Below are positions 38,301 to 49,851 of a DNA stretch of 64,000 nt, piece by piece (positions within the stretch are counted from its first letter, which is position 1; each line of letters begins with the position of its first letter). Origin of the DNA: Notamacropus eugenii (Eukaryota > Chordata > Mammalia > Diprotodontia > Macropodidae); contig NC_092874.1 of NCBI RefSeq assembly GCF_028372415.1, forward strand, positions 332,462,651 through 332,526,650, written 5' to 3'. Below the pieces are notes generated by a model. It searched no databases, had not been told where the DNA came from, and saw only the letters and a program-made list of their open reading frames with translations. A program made the position numbers and the translations under genes.

Positions 38301-41300
38301 AAGAAAAGTGACTTGCAAGTGTCTGAGGTTGAATTTGAACTCAGGTCTTCCTGATTTCAAGCATGGCATTGAGCCACCTGCTTGCCCAAGCTATTATCTC
38401 TAAAATTAAATCTATACTTCTCTGACATTTAAACTCCTCACAACCTGAATCTAATCTTCAGTTTTCTAACACACTATTTCCCCTCATGTACTCTACAATT
38501 TTGCAGAAATAGCATTCCAATTCAGTTGCCTGTCTTCTTGCCTTTGCACAGACTGTCCTTTGTCTCTGGAATGTACACCCTCCTCGCATTCACTTCTTAA
38601 GACTCCCTAGTTCCCTTCAAAGTTCAGCTTAAGCACCACTTTGCACATGAGACTCACACTGACTCTCCCACCTCCCAACCATCATCTTGTGTTTGTTCTG
38701 TATGTACCTTAAGCATGTGCATGTTGCTTCCCACAGCATAACATGAGCTCCTTGAGGACCATTGCACTTTTGGCTCTGTGTGCTTAATGCCTATGGTCAG
38801 AGGCCCAGGAAAGGAGAAATTTAAGGCAAGGGGTTCTCTGGTCCAGTCTTGGGTATCCCATTAAGTCAGCACACAGGTCAGAAATAGTTTCAACCTGAAG
38901 TTGAGGGCTTCTAGAGACTAGAGTGTAGATCTGAAACTATGAAGAGATAACTATAATCATCCAAAGAAATAGGCTTTAAGGAAAAACAGGGTTACCTGAG
39001 AGAATAAAACAGGAAATGTCTGGAAGTTGTTGAATTATGTTTCAAGTTAACAGCAATGCCTTACAAAATGGGGAGTGGGGGGTGGGGGGAGAGGGAAATT
39101 CTTAGTATAGAAACTCCCTCTACTAATGAAACCACAATTATCTTTAGCGTGTAATCTTAGAGTTGTTTGGGGTCACTTAGAGGTACAGTTTCTTGCCTTT
39201 CAACCAGTGAGAGAACCACCTAAATCAATTCAATTCAATAAATATTTATTAAAAGCCTGCTGTGTGCCAGGCAACGTGCTAAGCACAGGAGATACAAAAA
39301 AAAATCCTTGCCCTTAAGGACCTTACAATCTAATAGGGGAGAGGAGATGCAAACAAATCTAGACAGAGCAAGGTGGCTGATGTCATTCATTGTCAAAGAG
39401 GACCAAAGTGACATCACTACATTAGAGTCAAGGTACAGTATGTCTAACTGTGGCTGATCTGACCAATGTGAGCTTAGAAGGCTTTACCACACATCAGGCA
39501 CAAATGGTCCATATGAACATTTGGAGTGGCAATATAAATAAATAATTGGAAAAGGGAAAGCACTGGAATTAAGAGGAGGTGGAAAGGCTTCCTGTGAAAG
39601 GGCTTTCAGTTGGGACTTAAAGGAACCCAGAGAGGTCAGTAGTCAGAGCAGAAGACAGAGAACGTTTTAGGTATGGGAGACAATAAGAGAAAACACCAGA
39701 TCTGAGAGATTGAATGCCTTATTCCTGGAAGAGCCAGGAGGCCTGTGTCATTGGATCAAGAGTATGACTGCACTGAAGAGCAAAGTGCTAGAAGACTAGA
39801 AAAGTGGATGATGGGGGTTGGGTTATGAAAGGCTCTGAATGACATACAGAGCATTTTATATCTGCTCCTGAAGGCAAAAGGAAGCCACTGGAGTTTATTA
39901 AAGGAGGAGGATAATATGATTAGACTTGTGATTTAGGAAAAAACACTTCAGTGGCTGAATAGAGAACGGATCAGAGTGGAAATTGACTTGAGGCAGACAG
40001 ACCCACAAAATAAGCTATCATGGGAATCAAGACATGACCTGATGAGGGCCTGCACCAGAGTGGTGGCAGTGTCAGAGGACAGAATGGGGCATATTTGAAA
40101 GATGTAAAGATGAAATCGACAGGCTCTGACAATAGTTTGGATATGGGGGATGGGAGAGAATGAGGAATCCAGGATGACTACTAGATTGCAAGCCTAAAGG
40201 ATAAGGAGGATGGTGTTGGCCATAGTAACAGGGAAGGGAAGAGGAGGAAAGGGTTTAGAGAAAAGATAATGAAGTCTGCTTTGGATATATTGTGTTTAAG
40301 ATGCCTCTTGGACATCCAGTTCAATTTATCTGAAAGGCAAATAGAGATGCAAATTTGAGGTTACCCAAGAGTTTGGGGCAAGATAGGTAGATCTGAGAAT
40401 CATCACATAGAAATGGTAATTAAAATGCTGGGAGGTGAGGAGATTCCCCAAGTGAAGTTGTGTAGAGGGAGAAGAGATGAGAGTCCAGGACATCAAAATG
40501 TGCTATCTTTCTCTTGATACATAAATATTTGAATGAATTAATCTATAGTACTAACACAAAATCATGTATTTATAACATTTTTTTTTTTTTATAAAACTGG
40601 TACTCTCAATTCCTTTATAGTTTGGCAAAATATTCCAAGTCCTTGAAAATGTTTGACTGTGTGTACATGTGTGTGTGTATACACATGTGTATGTATATAT
40701 CTCCTGCAACTGAAATCATGGAAAGAGTGGTACCCACAGGCAAATTAAAGACAAAAGGATATAAATCTCTAGTATATTAATTAAAAGAAAAATATACTCT
40801 GGATGGTGGCATTAAAAATTTACCTAAGTAAGTAATAATAACCAAGGAACTTTATGCATAGGGACTGCATATCATCACCTCTGGCTCCAGCTGCATGACT
40901 CGCTCTCTATTGCCACCACCTCTTCTAGTCCTGGTCAAGCCCAAAAGGGTAAGGGTAAAAGATCACTCTAAACTGATACAGCTACATTTTTTAAGATCTA
41001 AATTTTCAATAAACATTATATGAAGTTTATTGAATTTCTCTCTCCCCTCAACTGGGTCTTCTCAAGGTGGATGGTGGATGTGTATCTGCCACTCAGAAAC
41101 CTACTCCTCAATCTTGATCAGTTTTAACGTGTTTTTTTTCTGACCAAGACAAGTCTGCACCTCCTTAGACAACCAAACAACCTGAGAATCCTCCAATCCT
41201 AGGAGCTCACTAGGTAGGAGCACAGTAGATAGAGTGACAGGCCTGGGGTAAGGAAGACTCACTCATCTTACTGAATTAAAATCTGGCTTCAGGCACTCAA

Positions 41301-44300
41301 GTTGTGTGACCCTAGACAAGTCACTTAACCCTGTTTGCCTCAGCTTCCTCATCTGTAAAATGGCCTGAAGAAGGAAATGGCAAACCATTCCAACATCTTT
41401 GCTAAGAAAATTCCAAATGGAGTCATGAAGAGTCAGGCATGACTGAAATAAATGAACAAACAAACAAAAAAAGGAAACCTCATTCCTGCCATCTAAGCTA
41501 AGATATGGCAGGTGGACAATTTAAGAGCAGCAGCAAAACAACTCTCCAAGTAAATGTTAACACTGCACAGACTACTACTGCTCAGTAAGATAGAGGTGTG
41601 ATGATATCAAAGGGTAAACACTGAATTAGGTCTTAAAATAAATGCAGAAAGAAAAGGGGGAATTCCAGCAAAGATACTCATAGGAGGATTATAAGGAGAC
41701 TCCAAAAAAATGTAGTGCAGTCCTCTGTGTCCCTAAGGAGCTCCACAGACTGCTAAAGGAATAAAGCTCAGTTAAAGTCCTCTGATCGACTCCTTTCCTA
41801 ATATCTCATCAAAGATTAATTAATAGCTACTAAAGTAACTTTCACACCAAAAAAAATATGATGGGAAACTAACATAAGTTTGGCAAAGCTCATTTGTTAA
41901 GAATAAGATCAGATTTAGAACTGGAAAGGAACTCAGAGGCTAGCTAGTCCATTTCATTTTACAAATGGGAAATTAAAGCCCACACACAGGCCTTTCACAA
42001 AACTACATGGGTACCAAGTGTAAAACTGGAACCCAAACCCACATCCTTTGACGCTAAAAATTCAGTGTTATTTCTCACTGTACTATAGTGTCTTCACTAA
42101 TTGCCAGCCTAATACTATCATTTCAAAGTACTTCTGAACATTACTTTAACCAATTATTGGAATTATATGAATACATGCCACATCATGTTGACAGTAATAA
42201 AGTAATAAACACTTTGAGTAGGATTTTCAAGCTAATTGCACATTCACTAAATGATGTGGTCTAGATCAATACTTTCCAATCAAACGTGTACCCAAAGACT
42301 TCACTAGTGTTCAGCAAATTGGACAAACTGTGACAAGGATTATCACATGTACTTCATGAACACAACTGCATCACTCATCATCCCTAGGTGATCTAAGTAT
42401 TATCCCTTTAGATACTTACTAATTCTGTGACCTTCTGTAAAAATCACTAAGCCTCTCTTTACTTCAGTTTCTTCACATGCAAAACTGGGGGGAGGGAAAA
42501 GGGGTTGTCTGTAATAGTCTCTAAGGCTCCTTCTAGCTCTGAATTTACAGCTTTATGATCTCTATCCCCTTCATTATCATCATGTGTTTCCTTTCCACTG
42601 CCCTCACTCCATCCTCAACCTATCAGTACACATTAGCAACTATAAAAAGAAAATGGTATAGAGCAAACTAAGAAATTTACAATTAAATTGGAAAAAAATT
42701 AGGAAGCCCTGATTTAAAGTACACCTCAAGCTACAGCTGATCATATCATATGAGGACATAATGAATAAAAAATCCAAAAAGATAACATGTTGCAACCACG
42801 TACCAAAGGTCCAAAAAAAAAAAAAAAAAAGGTCAGATTAGTCAAGTAATGGTCAATATATGATTACAGAAAAAGTAAAGTGGAAGGAATATACTTATAC
42901 AAGATAAGTGGCTAGCCCACTGTCCAAGTTCTCAGCCTTGAGGCTGAGGTTTCCTAATTAGCTGGTCTCCCTGACTTTGGATATTCCCTTTTCTAATCCA
43001 TTCCACATTCTACTGCTTTAATTATTTTTATCTTTCTTATATACTAGCAATTCAATTCAACATGAATTTATTAAGTAGCTACAAGGCACAAGGTCCTGTG
43101 CTAGGGATACACACAAAAACAAAATGGAGATAGTAATATTTGAGCTGGATAATTTATCAAGAGAAAATATTTGCTTAAAATAACAACCAGAAAAGAAATA
43201 GTTAAATATGGTTTAAATTTTCAACTGACTAGGTTTCGAAACTAACATGGAAGAAGAGTCTCCAAGTTTATCAATCTAGGGCAGTGTTTTCAAAGTATGA
43301 TCCAGTGAACCCTCAGGCTCTCCAAGATCCTTGCAGGGGGTCCAAAAGTCCAAAACTATTTTCACAATAATACTAACATGTTTTAATTTCTAATATTGCA
43401 AATACATGTGTATGTATGTGTGTGTCTGTATAGGTGTACACACACATACACACACATATCAAAAACTGTGGTCATCAACAATTTTTAATAATGTAAAGGG
43501 ATATTGAGGCCAAAAGGTTTGAGAGCCTCTGATTTAGAATTATAGCTCTTTCTACTATATTAGCAGTAAGCTCCTTAAGGCAAATGATTTATTTTTCATT
43601 TTTTATTTATATCCTCATCAACTAATATCTTGTGCATAGTAGGTACTTAATAAATTTGTGTTGATTCAAACTGCTGCTATGCAAGAAATATAAAAAAATA
43701 ATCTAATATTATCTTGAGCAAATTCTGCATTTTGAGGGGGAAAAAAAAGGCCTGGCTAATACTAATGGAAATGACAAAAAAAAATACCTTGAGATTATTA
43801 CAGAGTCTTTTGAACTTGTTAACAAATTCCTTTTACAAGAACACACTATTATCCAAAGCTCACTATATACTAACAATTCTAACTAGATACACTTCCAGGA
43901 AATAGATATTAGTATTCATTCCTAGAGACTACATCAATATGGATCCCTGTAATGTAAAATTATTAGTGAACGTGGTATTCATATTAATTTAGACTGCAAC
44001 AAAAACCAACAAATGGGATGATTAAAAGTGAAGAAAAGTGAAATACAGGTCTTTATGAGGAAGCGCCAAATAAACAAAGTAGCAACATGGGAGCTACTAG
44101 CAACCTCCAAAATATACAGTATAGTTCCTGTTCCTCAAGAAGCTTGAAACTTAGTGTGTTTTACCTAAATGAATTATATTAAACCTAATATGCTACAATA
44201 TTTAATTCCACAGGTATTGATACTCTGCTTCTATCACTACAGAGTAGTCATAATACTATCCATAGATTTAAATTTCTTACAATCAAAAAAGATCCCACAA

Positions 44301-44944
44301 GACTTCACAAAAGGAGAGGTATTCCATCAACATCTCTGGCCTTTGGATAATTAAAATACACATGCACACAATACATATACATGTGTACACACATATATGT
44401 ATACTATATGTGTTGGTGGGTATGTATACATATATGTATGCATGTGGTTTCAAACCAAGAGAAGAGTCTTTGTTGCTTATTGACACAAACAAAAAGTGCT
44501 GCCATTTTTTAAAGTGTTGGAATAAAAATAGTCCCACATTTAAATGATATTATTAACATTTGTGGATGAAGGTACGATAAAGTTAGAAAAAATAAGCAAT
44601 GCCAAATAGAACTTTTTTCTACATTTTAATTAATTTCTGAAAACTTATCAAAAAGAAATATTATAGAATATGACCAAATTCCACAAGATCACGAACAAAA
44701 AGTGAACACAAGAAAACCTAACAATTTATATATTTCAGAGTAACATACATACATCCCACAAAATGCCTATGGGGCAAAGGAAACTGGAAAAACTTCCATC
44801 AAAAAGAGTCTCTTCTTCCTTTCCCCTTATTCATAGAGCCCATTACCTGACATTCTGAGTAGGGTTCCACCTCTCAGAGGGCAGTTCTCCACTCTGTGGG
44901 TCATCTACAGGAGGATGAAGAATAGAAATGCACACATCTCCATT
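32087..44944 (-). CDS. UBE2R2: UBE2R2, 3' part of gene (last three coding exons)
   Basis: Complement of the join 32087-32306, 35147-35281, 44847-44944. Phases fit and the product corresponds to residues 89-238 of a 238-residue protein. UBE2R2 is a CDC34-type E2: it carries ubiquitin as a thioester and builds Lys48 chains with cullin-RING (SCF) ligases in nucleus and cytosol. Visible here are the catalytic Cys93 in [15 protein letters not shown], the CDC34-specific acidic loop ([18 protein letters not shown]), the end of the UBC fold, and the Asp/Glu-rich tail [20 protein letters not shown] ending SGNEES, which in this family binds the cullin basic canyon. Ser233 in that tail is a reported CK2 site. 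Exons 1 and 2, with the HPN motif, lie beyond the window. CDC34 itself is excluded by the tail sequence. Confidence 0.97.
33080..33680 (+). mobile_element. L2 LINE 3' part
   Basis: ctacagaataagatccaaat, aattcaagatccttcaaaat, then gctcaagcgccacctctttt and gtaggtgcttagtcaatgtt. Confidence 0.75.
34090..34265 (-). mobile_element. CORE-SINE
   Basis: gatttgaataaggtcacatt and tggcagagctgggatttaaa are the antisense MIR-like core and tRNA-like parts. Confidence 0.65.
34742..35037 (+). mobile_element. tRNA-derived SINE with CAT-rich tail
   Basis: It starts ccgctaggtggcacggtaga and includes gggagtcaggagatccgagt and ctcagtttcttcatctgcac. It ends in gtgctgtgaggatcaaatga and a CAT-repeat tail (35006-35032). 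It lies just downstream, in transcript order, of UBE2R2 exon 4. Confidence 0.8.
35147..35281 (-). CDS. UBE2R2: UBE2R2 exon 4
   Basis: On the minus strand the acceptor is atgtttctag and the donor gtaaga. It encodes [20 protein letters not shown], then [20 protein letters not shown] and AEII, residues 122-165 plus split Arg codons at each end. It forms the C-terminal helices of the UBC fold. Confidence 0.97.
36735..36945 (+). mobile_element. MIR-like CORE-SINE
   Basis: gaagtgaagagacttgagtt, ctgatcttctgtctcctcat, gaaggttgttgtgggaaagg. Confidence 0.6.
37190..37252. repeat. TA/CA simple repeat
   Basis: tatatatatt and tacatataat runs pass into cacacacaca. Confidence 0.85.
37253..37370 (+). mobile_element. 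L2 3' end
   Basis: caatgaaggcaaataccatg to cataaacatttgttgaaact. Confidence 0.65.
37770..37915 (-). mobile_element. SINE fragment
   Basis: aagctccctctaccaatgta, gcaacttacagagtgacttc, gatttgaacccagaccagct. A related piece lies at 39105-39215. Confidence 0.5.
38010..38800 (+). mobile_element. L2 LINE fragment with nested SINE
   Basis: gattactataacaacctcct, aactggttttcctgtcacac and acattcttaaagtggagaag are L2. After the SINE the L2 text resumes with ttaaactcctcacaacctga and runs to gctccttgaggaccattgca. Confidence 0.75.
38165..38392 (-). mobile_element. tRNA-derived SINE with RTE-like tail, inside L2
   Basis: cagtcatattcgactcttca, gaccccatttgggatttccg and tttgccatttccttctccag are the antisense tail. 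gaatttgaactcaggtcttc is the tRNA-like part. Confidence 0.8.
39230..40510 (-). mobile_element. L2 LINE, 3' part, with nested RTE piece
   Basis: Antisense L2: caataaatatttattaaaag, gtgccaggcaacgtgctaag, gcccttaaggaccttacaat. After the RTE insert come aaaggcttcctgtgaaaggg, gactactagattgcaagcc and atgcctcttggacatccagt. It is about 1.1 kb of L2. Confidence 0.8.
39375..39533 (-). mobile_element. RTE LINE 3' end inside L2
   Basis: ttgtcaaagaggaccaaagt, gtggctgatctgaccaatgt and tccatatgaacatttggagt. The last two blocks recur at the 3' end of the RTE copy at 54300-54380. Confidence 0.65.
41210..41475 (+). mobile_element. tRNA-derived SINE with RTE-like tail
   Basis: Head gagtgacaggcctggggtaa; core cctagacaagtcacttaacc and ctcatctgtaaaatggcctg; tail aatggcaaaccattccaaca and catgaagagtcaggcatgac, then an AAAC-rich end. 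A largely complete copy. Confidence 0.8.
41920..42105 (-). mobile_element. CORE-SINE
   Basis: actggaaaggaactcagagg, ttttacaaatgggaaattaa, aaactggaacccaaacccac. Confidence 0.6.
42405..42565 (+). mobile_element. SINE 3' half
   Basis: ttcagtttcttcacatgcaa, then taaggctccttctagctctg and tttatgatctc, the usual marsupial SINE ending. Confidence 0.6.
43045..43125 (-). mobile_element. L2 3' end
   Basis: gaatttattaagtagctaca to gtcctgtgctagggatacac, antisense L2 terminus. Confidence 0.65.
43284..43538 (+). mobile_element. hAT-Charlie remnant (ZBED5-like family ends)
   Basis: The left end tttcaaagtatgatccagtg with aaaactattttcacaataat and the right end caacaatttttaataatgta, aaggtttgagagcctctg match the two termini of a Charlie-type hAT. 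The middle is deleted and partly replaced by a TG/CA repeat. Confidence 0.6.
43545..43675 (+). mobile_element. L2 3' end
   Basis: gtaagctccttaaggcaaat to gtgcatagtaggtacttaat. It abuts the hAT remnant. Confidence 0.7.
44355..44445. repeat. CA/TATG simple repeat
   Basis: acacatgcacacaatacata passing into tatgtatact and tatgtatgca. Confidence 0.75.
44847..44944 (-). CDS. UBE2R2: UBE2R2 exon 3 (active-site exon)
   Basis: On the minus strand the acceptor is ttttgtcttgtag and the donor gtaatg. It encodes [20 protein letters not shown], then [12 protein letters not shown] and two bases of Arg121. The fifth residue is the ubiquitin-accepting Cys93. Confidence 0.97.
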
Positions 44945-46429
44945 CTACAAGACAAAAACCAGGACATTCAGTATATACCAATAAAGAGGAACTTTGACGG
45001 CATATTATTTTTAAAAAACCCACACAAGTTCTCATAATCAGCTATTTTTTCTTCCCACAAACATCGTTTCTCTCCTTGTTATAGGGCAAACATACTTCTG
45101 CTTTTATTTCACTTGCAGATTTGAAGTCAAGATAGTCATGGCAATTTCCCCCAAATACTCGTGTAAATACTCATTTTGTCCAAATTCTGTTCATTCAATT
45201 GCTTTCAAAGAGGGGGAAAAAACCCAAAATACCATCACACACAGTGCACCATTTTTCTCAAAAGCGTTTGAAATTCCAGAGACATACAACACCATGGAAT
45301 CGAGGAATTGCAAAAAATCTTGAGAGCTCATCTAATCTACATTCAGGAGCTACCTACACTGCCTTCAAGTACTACTCTACCTACAAAAATAGGAACAGAA
45401 AAAATAATAACGGTAGTCCGTCCTAAGGTTTAAAATCTGCTGATAAGATTTTTATAGGCCTCCCTTGAGTATTCCTAGTGTTAGCAACTCATTATTGAGA
45501 AGTTTTTATAACAACATAAATCCTTCTCCCCTGTTAAGCTGGAACACGCCCTCTTACCCTGTTCATAATAAAAATGCCAAAGTGACTCAAAAGTACAACA
45601 ATTACAAGCTTTCCAAAAAAGATGGAGTCTAACTACCACCACTGAGAACTAGCTAAGGAACAGAAAGGCAGAAGTGATAGGAATCTTTGGACTAGTCCAC
45701 AACAGCTTTAGCTTAGAAGACACCAGAGGCCCCATACCTGGACTTTTTTAAAGAATGCTTTGTAGGAGCGGCAACTCTCCCATGCTCCCCAGTCATTTAC
45801 CACTGCAATCATCTGTGTTTTCATATCCCAGATATTCACATATACTCATATTTTTCTTTCTCTCTTTCTCCTTTCTCTCAATACCCTGCATAAAAATTTT
45901 CAGTAAAAGAACACAGAAGATTACACTGCTCCCAGAATAAATTCTGTGTAATAATTACTTGTCCCAAGAAAGATACCACTAACATACAGCTGTCTAGCCT
46001 ATGAAATGTTCAAGAACGCTATACTGTTTCTTCTAATAAGACCCAATTTATTGCTTACATGGTTAATTCTTTCCTTATCTACAAATTATACTACTTTATT
46101 TCTGTGTTCCTTTCTAGCTTAAGATCTATAAGATATACAGTTTACAAATGTGTGTATAAACATATATACTCTTGCAAACATGTATATTGAAAATATACAT
46201 TGTTCATGGGTTTGATTTTTAAATAAAATCTTTCTTCCAGCACCACACACATAGCCTTAAACAAATTTAATGTGCAAAATTACTAGAAATGAATGAACAT
46301 AATTATATAAAACCACAAAGCTAAGTCCCAAGTAATTTTCAAATTATAGTGTAGATTTAAAAAGAAAAAAAATGAAGTCAGGAGAGAGAAGACTGATCAC
46401 TATGATTTTTGCTATCTGAAACAAAATGT

Positions 46430-47705
46430 TTGCCTAACAGGAATGTAAGAGGTGAAGAGGAAGAGGGAAGGCATCCAGGGTCTATGGGCAGTGTAGGATG
46501 TGACACTTTGGGGATTAAGGGCCAGAAATAGGTATAGGTAGTATGAAATCCAGGTATAATAAAAGATTATTGGATTTTAAGTAAAAACACTTATTAGCCA
46601 CTTAGAAGAACTGTGGCCACAGGCAAATCCCTTGGGCTCCCTGAGCCACAGTTCCATCCTTTGCACTTCTACTCTCAACACCTAGTACAGTCCCTAAGGG
46701 AGTACAGGCCATTAATAAATGCTGGTTGACTGACTGATTTGGAGACAAAGGGACACATGGAAAAGAGGGGGAAAACTCAAACAAATTGTGTTGAGATATT
46801 TAGTAGGCTACTGAAATAGTTCAGGCAAAAAGTGATGAGAACCTGAACAAGAATGCAGCTTGGTAAGCAGGCAAAAAGAGGTAGATGAGAGCTACCGAGA
46901 ATTAGAAGTGGCAAGATTTGGCAATTGAATGACTATGTGGGGTAAGAGAAAGTGAGTAGTCAAGAAATGGTAAATTTGGATTGCTGAAGGAAGGGGATGC
47001 CCTCAAGAAAAATAGAGAAGTTTCAAAGAAAGGAGGGATGGTAGGTAAAGATAACGAATTTTGTTTTGGATTATCAGTTTGAAAAGTCTACAAACAGTGG
47101 TGTCATACTCAAATAGAAAAGAGAAAGAATTACTAATCCTTAAAGATCCCTGCAGCTGCATATTGACATAATTTTAAAATGTAATGTCATCTATGCTTCA
47201 TTGTATTTTTATTCATTTTATTAAATACCTCTCAATTACATTTTAATCTGATTTAGGTTACAATTGGGAGTGTTGTATATATGAAGCTTGACACCTCTGG
47301 CTTACAAGATAATCAAGTTCAGAATGCATCATAGGCAGTTGGTGACGTTGGACTAGAGTTTAGGCAAGAGATCAGAACTGGATATATAGATCTAGGGTTA
47401 TACACATACCAATGATAATTAAGCCTATGGAAACTGATGGAGTTACTAGCTCAAAGAGTATATAGAGAGAAGGTAGCTCTGAAAAGAGTCTTGGAGTAGA
47501 CTCAGTTGGTAGATCCACAGTTGGACAAGTGGGGGGTTGGGGAGGAAAGGAGAGATAAGAGGAAGCATGTGAAATGATCCAACAAGGGACTGAGGAGCCA
47601 TCAAAAAGATTGTAGGAGAAACAATAGAGAAAAGTGCCAGGACAAACTAGAGAGAAAAGACACAGAAAACAAACATCCTATATTCTCCTTTAGTGAGAAA
47701 GGATT
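46430..47705 (-). mobile_element. L2 LINE fragments (one block with nested hAT)
   Basis: Antisense L2 text includes gaaatagttcaggcaaaaag, aattttgttttggattatca and, after the hAT, gactagagtttaggcaagag and gatctagggttatacacata. An L2 3' end in the other orientation sits at about 46655-46735 (ctagtacagtccctaaggga). Confidence 0.6.
47094..47299 (+). mobile_element. hAT-type nonautonomous element inside L2
   Basis: About 206 bp with related ends (cagtggtgtca and tgacacctctg) and an interior containing ctaatccttaaagatccctg and ttacattttaatctgattta. Flanks gtctacaa and gcttacaa match at 6 of 8 bases, as a worn 8-bp duplication would. Confidence 0.65.
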
Positions 47706-48612
47706 TTTGTTATTTCAGTCCACTTTCTCACAGATCAATAACTAAAATTATCAAGAAAGGCTAACTAAATATTGTGTAGTGGTAAACCTCAAAGAGAACC
47801 TGAGTTTTATCTAGTTTAAGAAGCCAAGAGCTGCCTTGTAGTATTTCTTTAAGTATTATTTCTTGTCCATATGACACTGAATTGGTTCAAAAGGATCAAT
47901 AAATACACATTATGAAGGGCTTTCTTTAAAAATAGGGTTTAGAGGGGAGGAGGCAAGATGGAGGAGTAGAAAGATACACATACGCTAGCTCTGAACCCAC
48001 AGCCCATAAATTACCTGTAAAGAACTCCCAACAAATTCTGGAGCAGCAGAAGCCACAGAACAACGCAGCAGAGGAGATTTCTGTTCCAGAGAGACCTGAA
48101 AACCCGACGTGAAAGGTCCGTAGCGCACCAGACCCACAGCAGAGCCCAGCCTTGCCTTGGCCACGCAGCACCGAGAGGAGCAGATCCAAACAGGCTTCAG
48201 GGACAGAATCTCCAGTGGGCCACGCAGGTCCCTCTACCCACAGGCCCCAAAGGTCAGTGAGAGAGTCTTTTTGGCTCGCCAAGAGGGAAGCAGGGTGTCT
48301 CCATAACTCAGGCCCCCTGGGAGGCAGCAGCGGAGGCAGCAGCAGACCAGGGCTCCCAAAGCAGGCAGGAGCTTGGATCCATTGTTGAAGGTCTCCACAC
48401 AAACCCCCTGAGGGAACAGAGCCCCATGTGGTGGCCCTGTCCCCACCTGAGCACTGAACTTAATCTCACACTGAATAGCAGCCCTGCCCCCGCCAAAGCC
48501 CTAAGGCTAGGAAACAGCATTTGAATCTCAGACCCCAAGCACTGGCTGGGCGGATCTGGAGGCAAAGTGGGTGTGGAAAGGTCACTCAGAAGTCAAGTCA
48601 CTGGCTGGGAAA

Positions 48613-49675
48613 ATGCCCAGAAAAGGGAAAAAAAAATAAGACTATGGAAGGTTACTTTCTTGGTGAACAGATATTTCCTCCCTTCCTTTCAGATGAGGAA
48701 GAACAATGCTTAACATCAGGGAAAGACACAGGAAGTCAAGGCTTCTGTATCCCAGCCCATCCAATGGGCTCAGGCCATGGAAGAGCTCAAAAAGGATTTT
48801 GAAAACTGGGAAGAGAAATGAGAGAGATGCAAGAAGAGCATGAAAAGCAGGTCAACACCTTGCTAAAGGAGACCCAAAAAAATGCTGAAGAAAATAACAC
48901 CTTGAAAAATAGGCTAACTCAATTGGAAAAAGAGGTTCAAAAAGCCAATGAGGAGAACGCTTTCAAAAGCTGAATTAGCCAAATGGAAAAGGAGGTTCAA
49001 AAGCTCACTGAAGAAAACAGCTCTTTCAAAATTAGAATGGAACAGATGGAGGCCAATGACTTTATGAGAAACCAAGAAATCATAAAGCAAAACCAAAAGA
49101 ATGACAAAATGGAAGATAATGTGAAATATCTCATTGGAAAAACAACTGACCTGGAAAATAGATCCAGGAGAGACAATTTAAACATTATGGGCCTACCTGA
49201 AAGCCATGATCAAAAAAAGAGCCTAGACATCAACTTTCATGAAATTATCCAGGAAAACTGCCCTGATAGTCTAGAACCAGAGGGCAAAATAAGTATTCAA
49301 GGAATCCACAGATCACCGCCTGAAAGAGATCCAAAAAGAGAAACTCCTAGGAACACTGTGGCCAAATTCCAGAGTTCCCAGGTCAAGGAGAAAATATTTC
49401 AAGCAGCTAGAAAGAAACAATTCAAGTATTGTGGAAATATAATCAGGATAACACAAGATCTAGCAGCTTCTACATTAAGGGATCGAAGGGCGTGGAATAT
49501 CATATTCCAGAAGTCAAAGGAACTAGGACTAAAACCAAGAATCACCTATCCAGCAAAACTGAGTATAATACTTCAGGGGAAAAAATGGTCTTTCAATGAA
49601 ATTGGGGACTTTCAAGCATTCTTGATGAAAAGACCAGAGCTGAAAAGAAAATCTGACTTTCAAACACAAGAATGA
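48613..49675 (+). pseudogene. HAL1 ORF1 (L1 ORF1p-like)
   Basis: An intact 231-codon frame from 48983 to a TGA at 49673 carries the L1 ORF1p layout: coiled-coil heptads (MEKEVQKLTEENSSFKIRME), the RRM entry LENRSRRDNLNIMGLPES, and the C-terminal domain with RITQDLAASTLRDRRAW. The same frame extends upstream to an ATG at 48818 but is cut by one TGA at 48971. The likely original start (MPRKGKKK, 48613) is in another frame, past an A-run. It is an RNA-binding trimer protein in the family; here it is probably dead. Confidence 0.75.
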
Positions 49676-49815
49676 AGAGAAGCATGAAAAGGTAAACAGC
49701 AAAGAGAAGTCATAAGGGACTTACTAAAGTTGAACTGTTTACATTCCTACATGCAAAGACAATATTTGTAACTCTTGAAACTTTTCAGTATCTGGGTACT
49801 GGGTGGGATTGCGCA

Positions 49816-49850
<35 letters not shown>
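49816..49850. repeat. CA microsatellite in HAL1
   Basis: gcgcacgcgc followed by about 14 CA units. Confidence 0.9.

Positions 49851-49851
<1 letters not shown>

Larger units (their letters stand above)
35282..44846 (-). other. UBE2R2 intron 3
   Basis: 9.6 kb with SINE, L2, RTE and hAT copies listed separately. About 35300-36700, 40520-41200 and 43680-44840 show nothing but short simple repeats. Confidence 0.7.

Noticed and set aside
47926-48402. A 158-residue minus-strand frame
   Set aside because: It is antisense to the GC-rich HAL1 5' region and has no family resemblance.
48983-49675. A 230-residue frame as a possible host gene
   Set aside because: The protein is an L1 ORF1p-type protein inside a HAL1 element with duplicated flanks.
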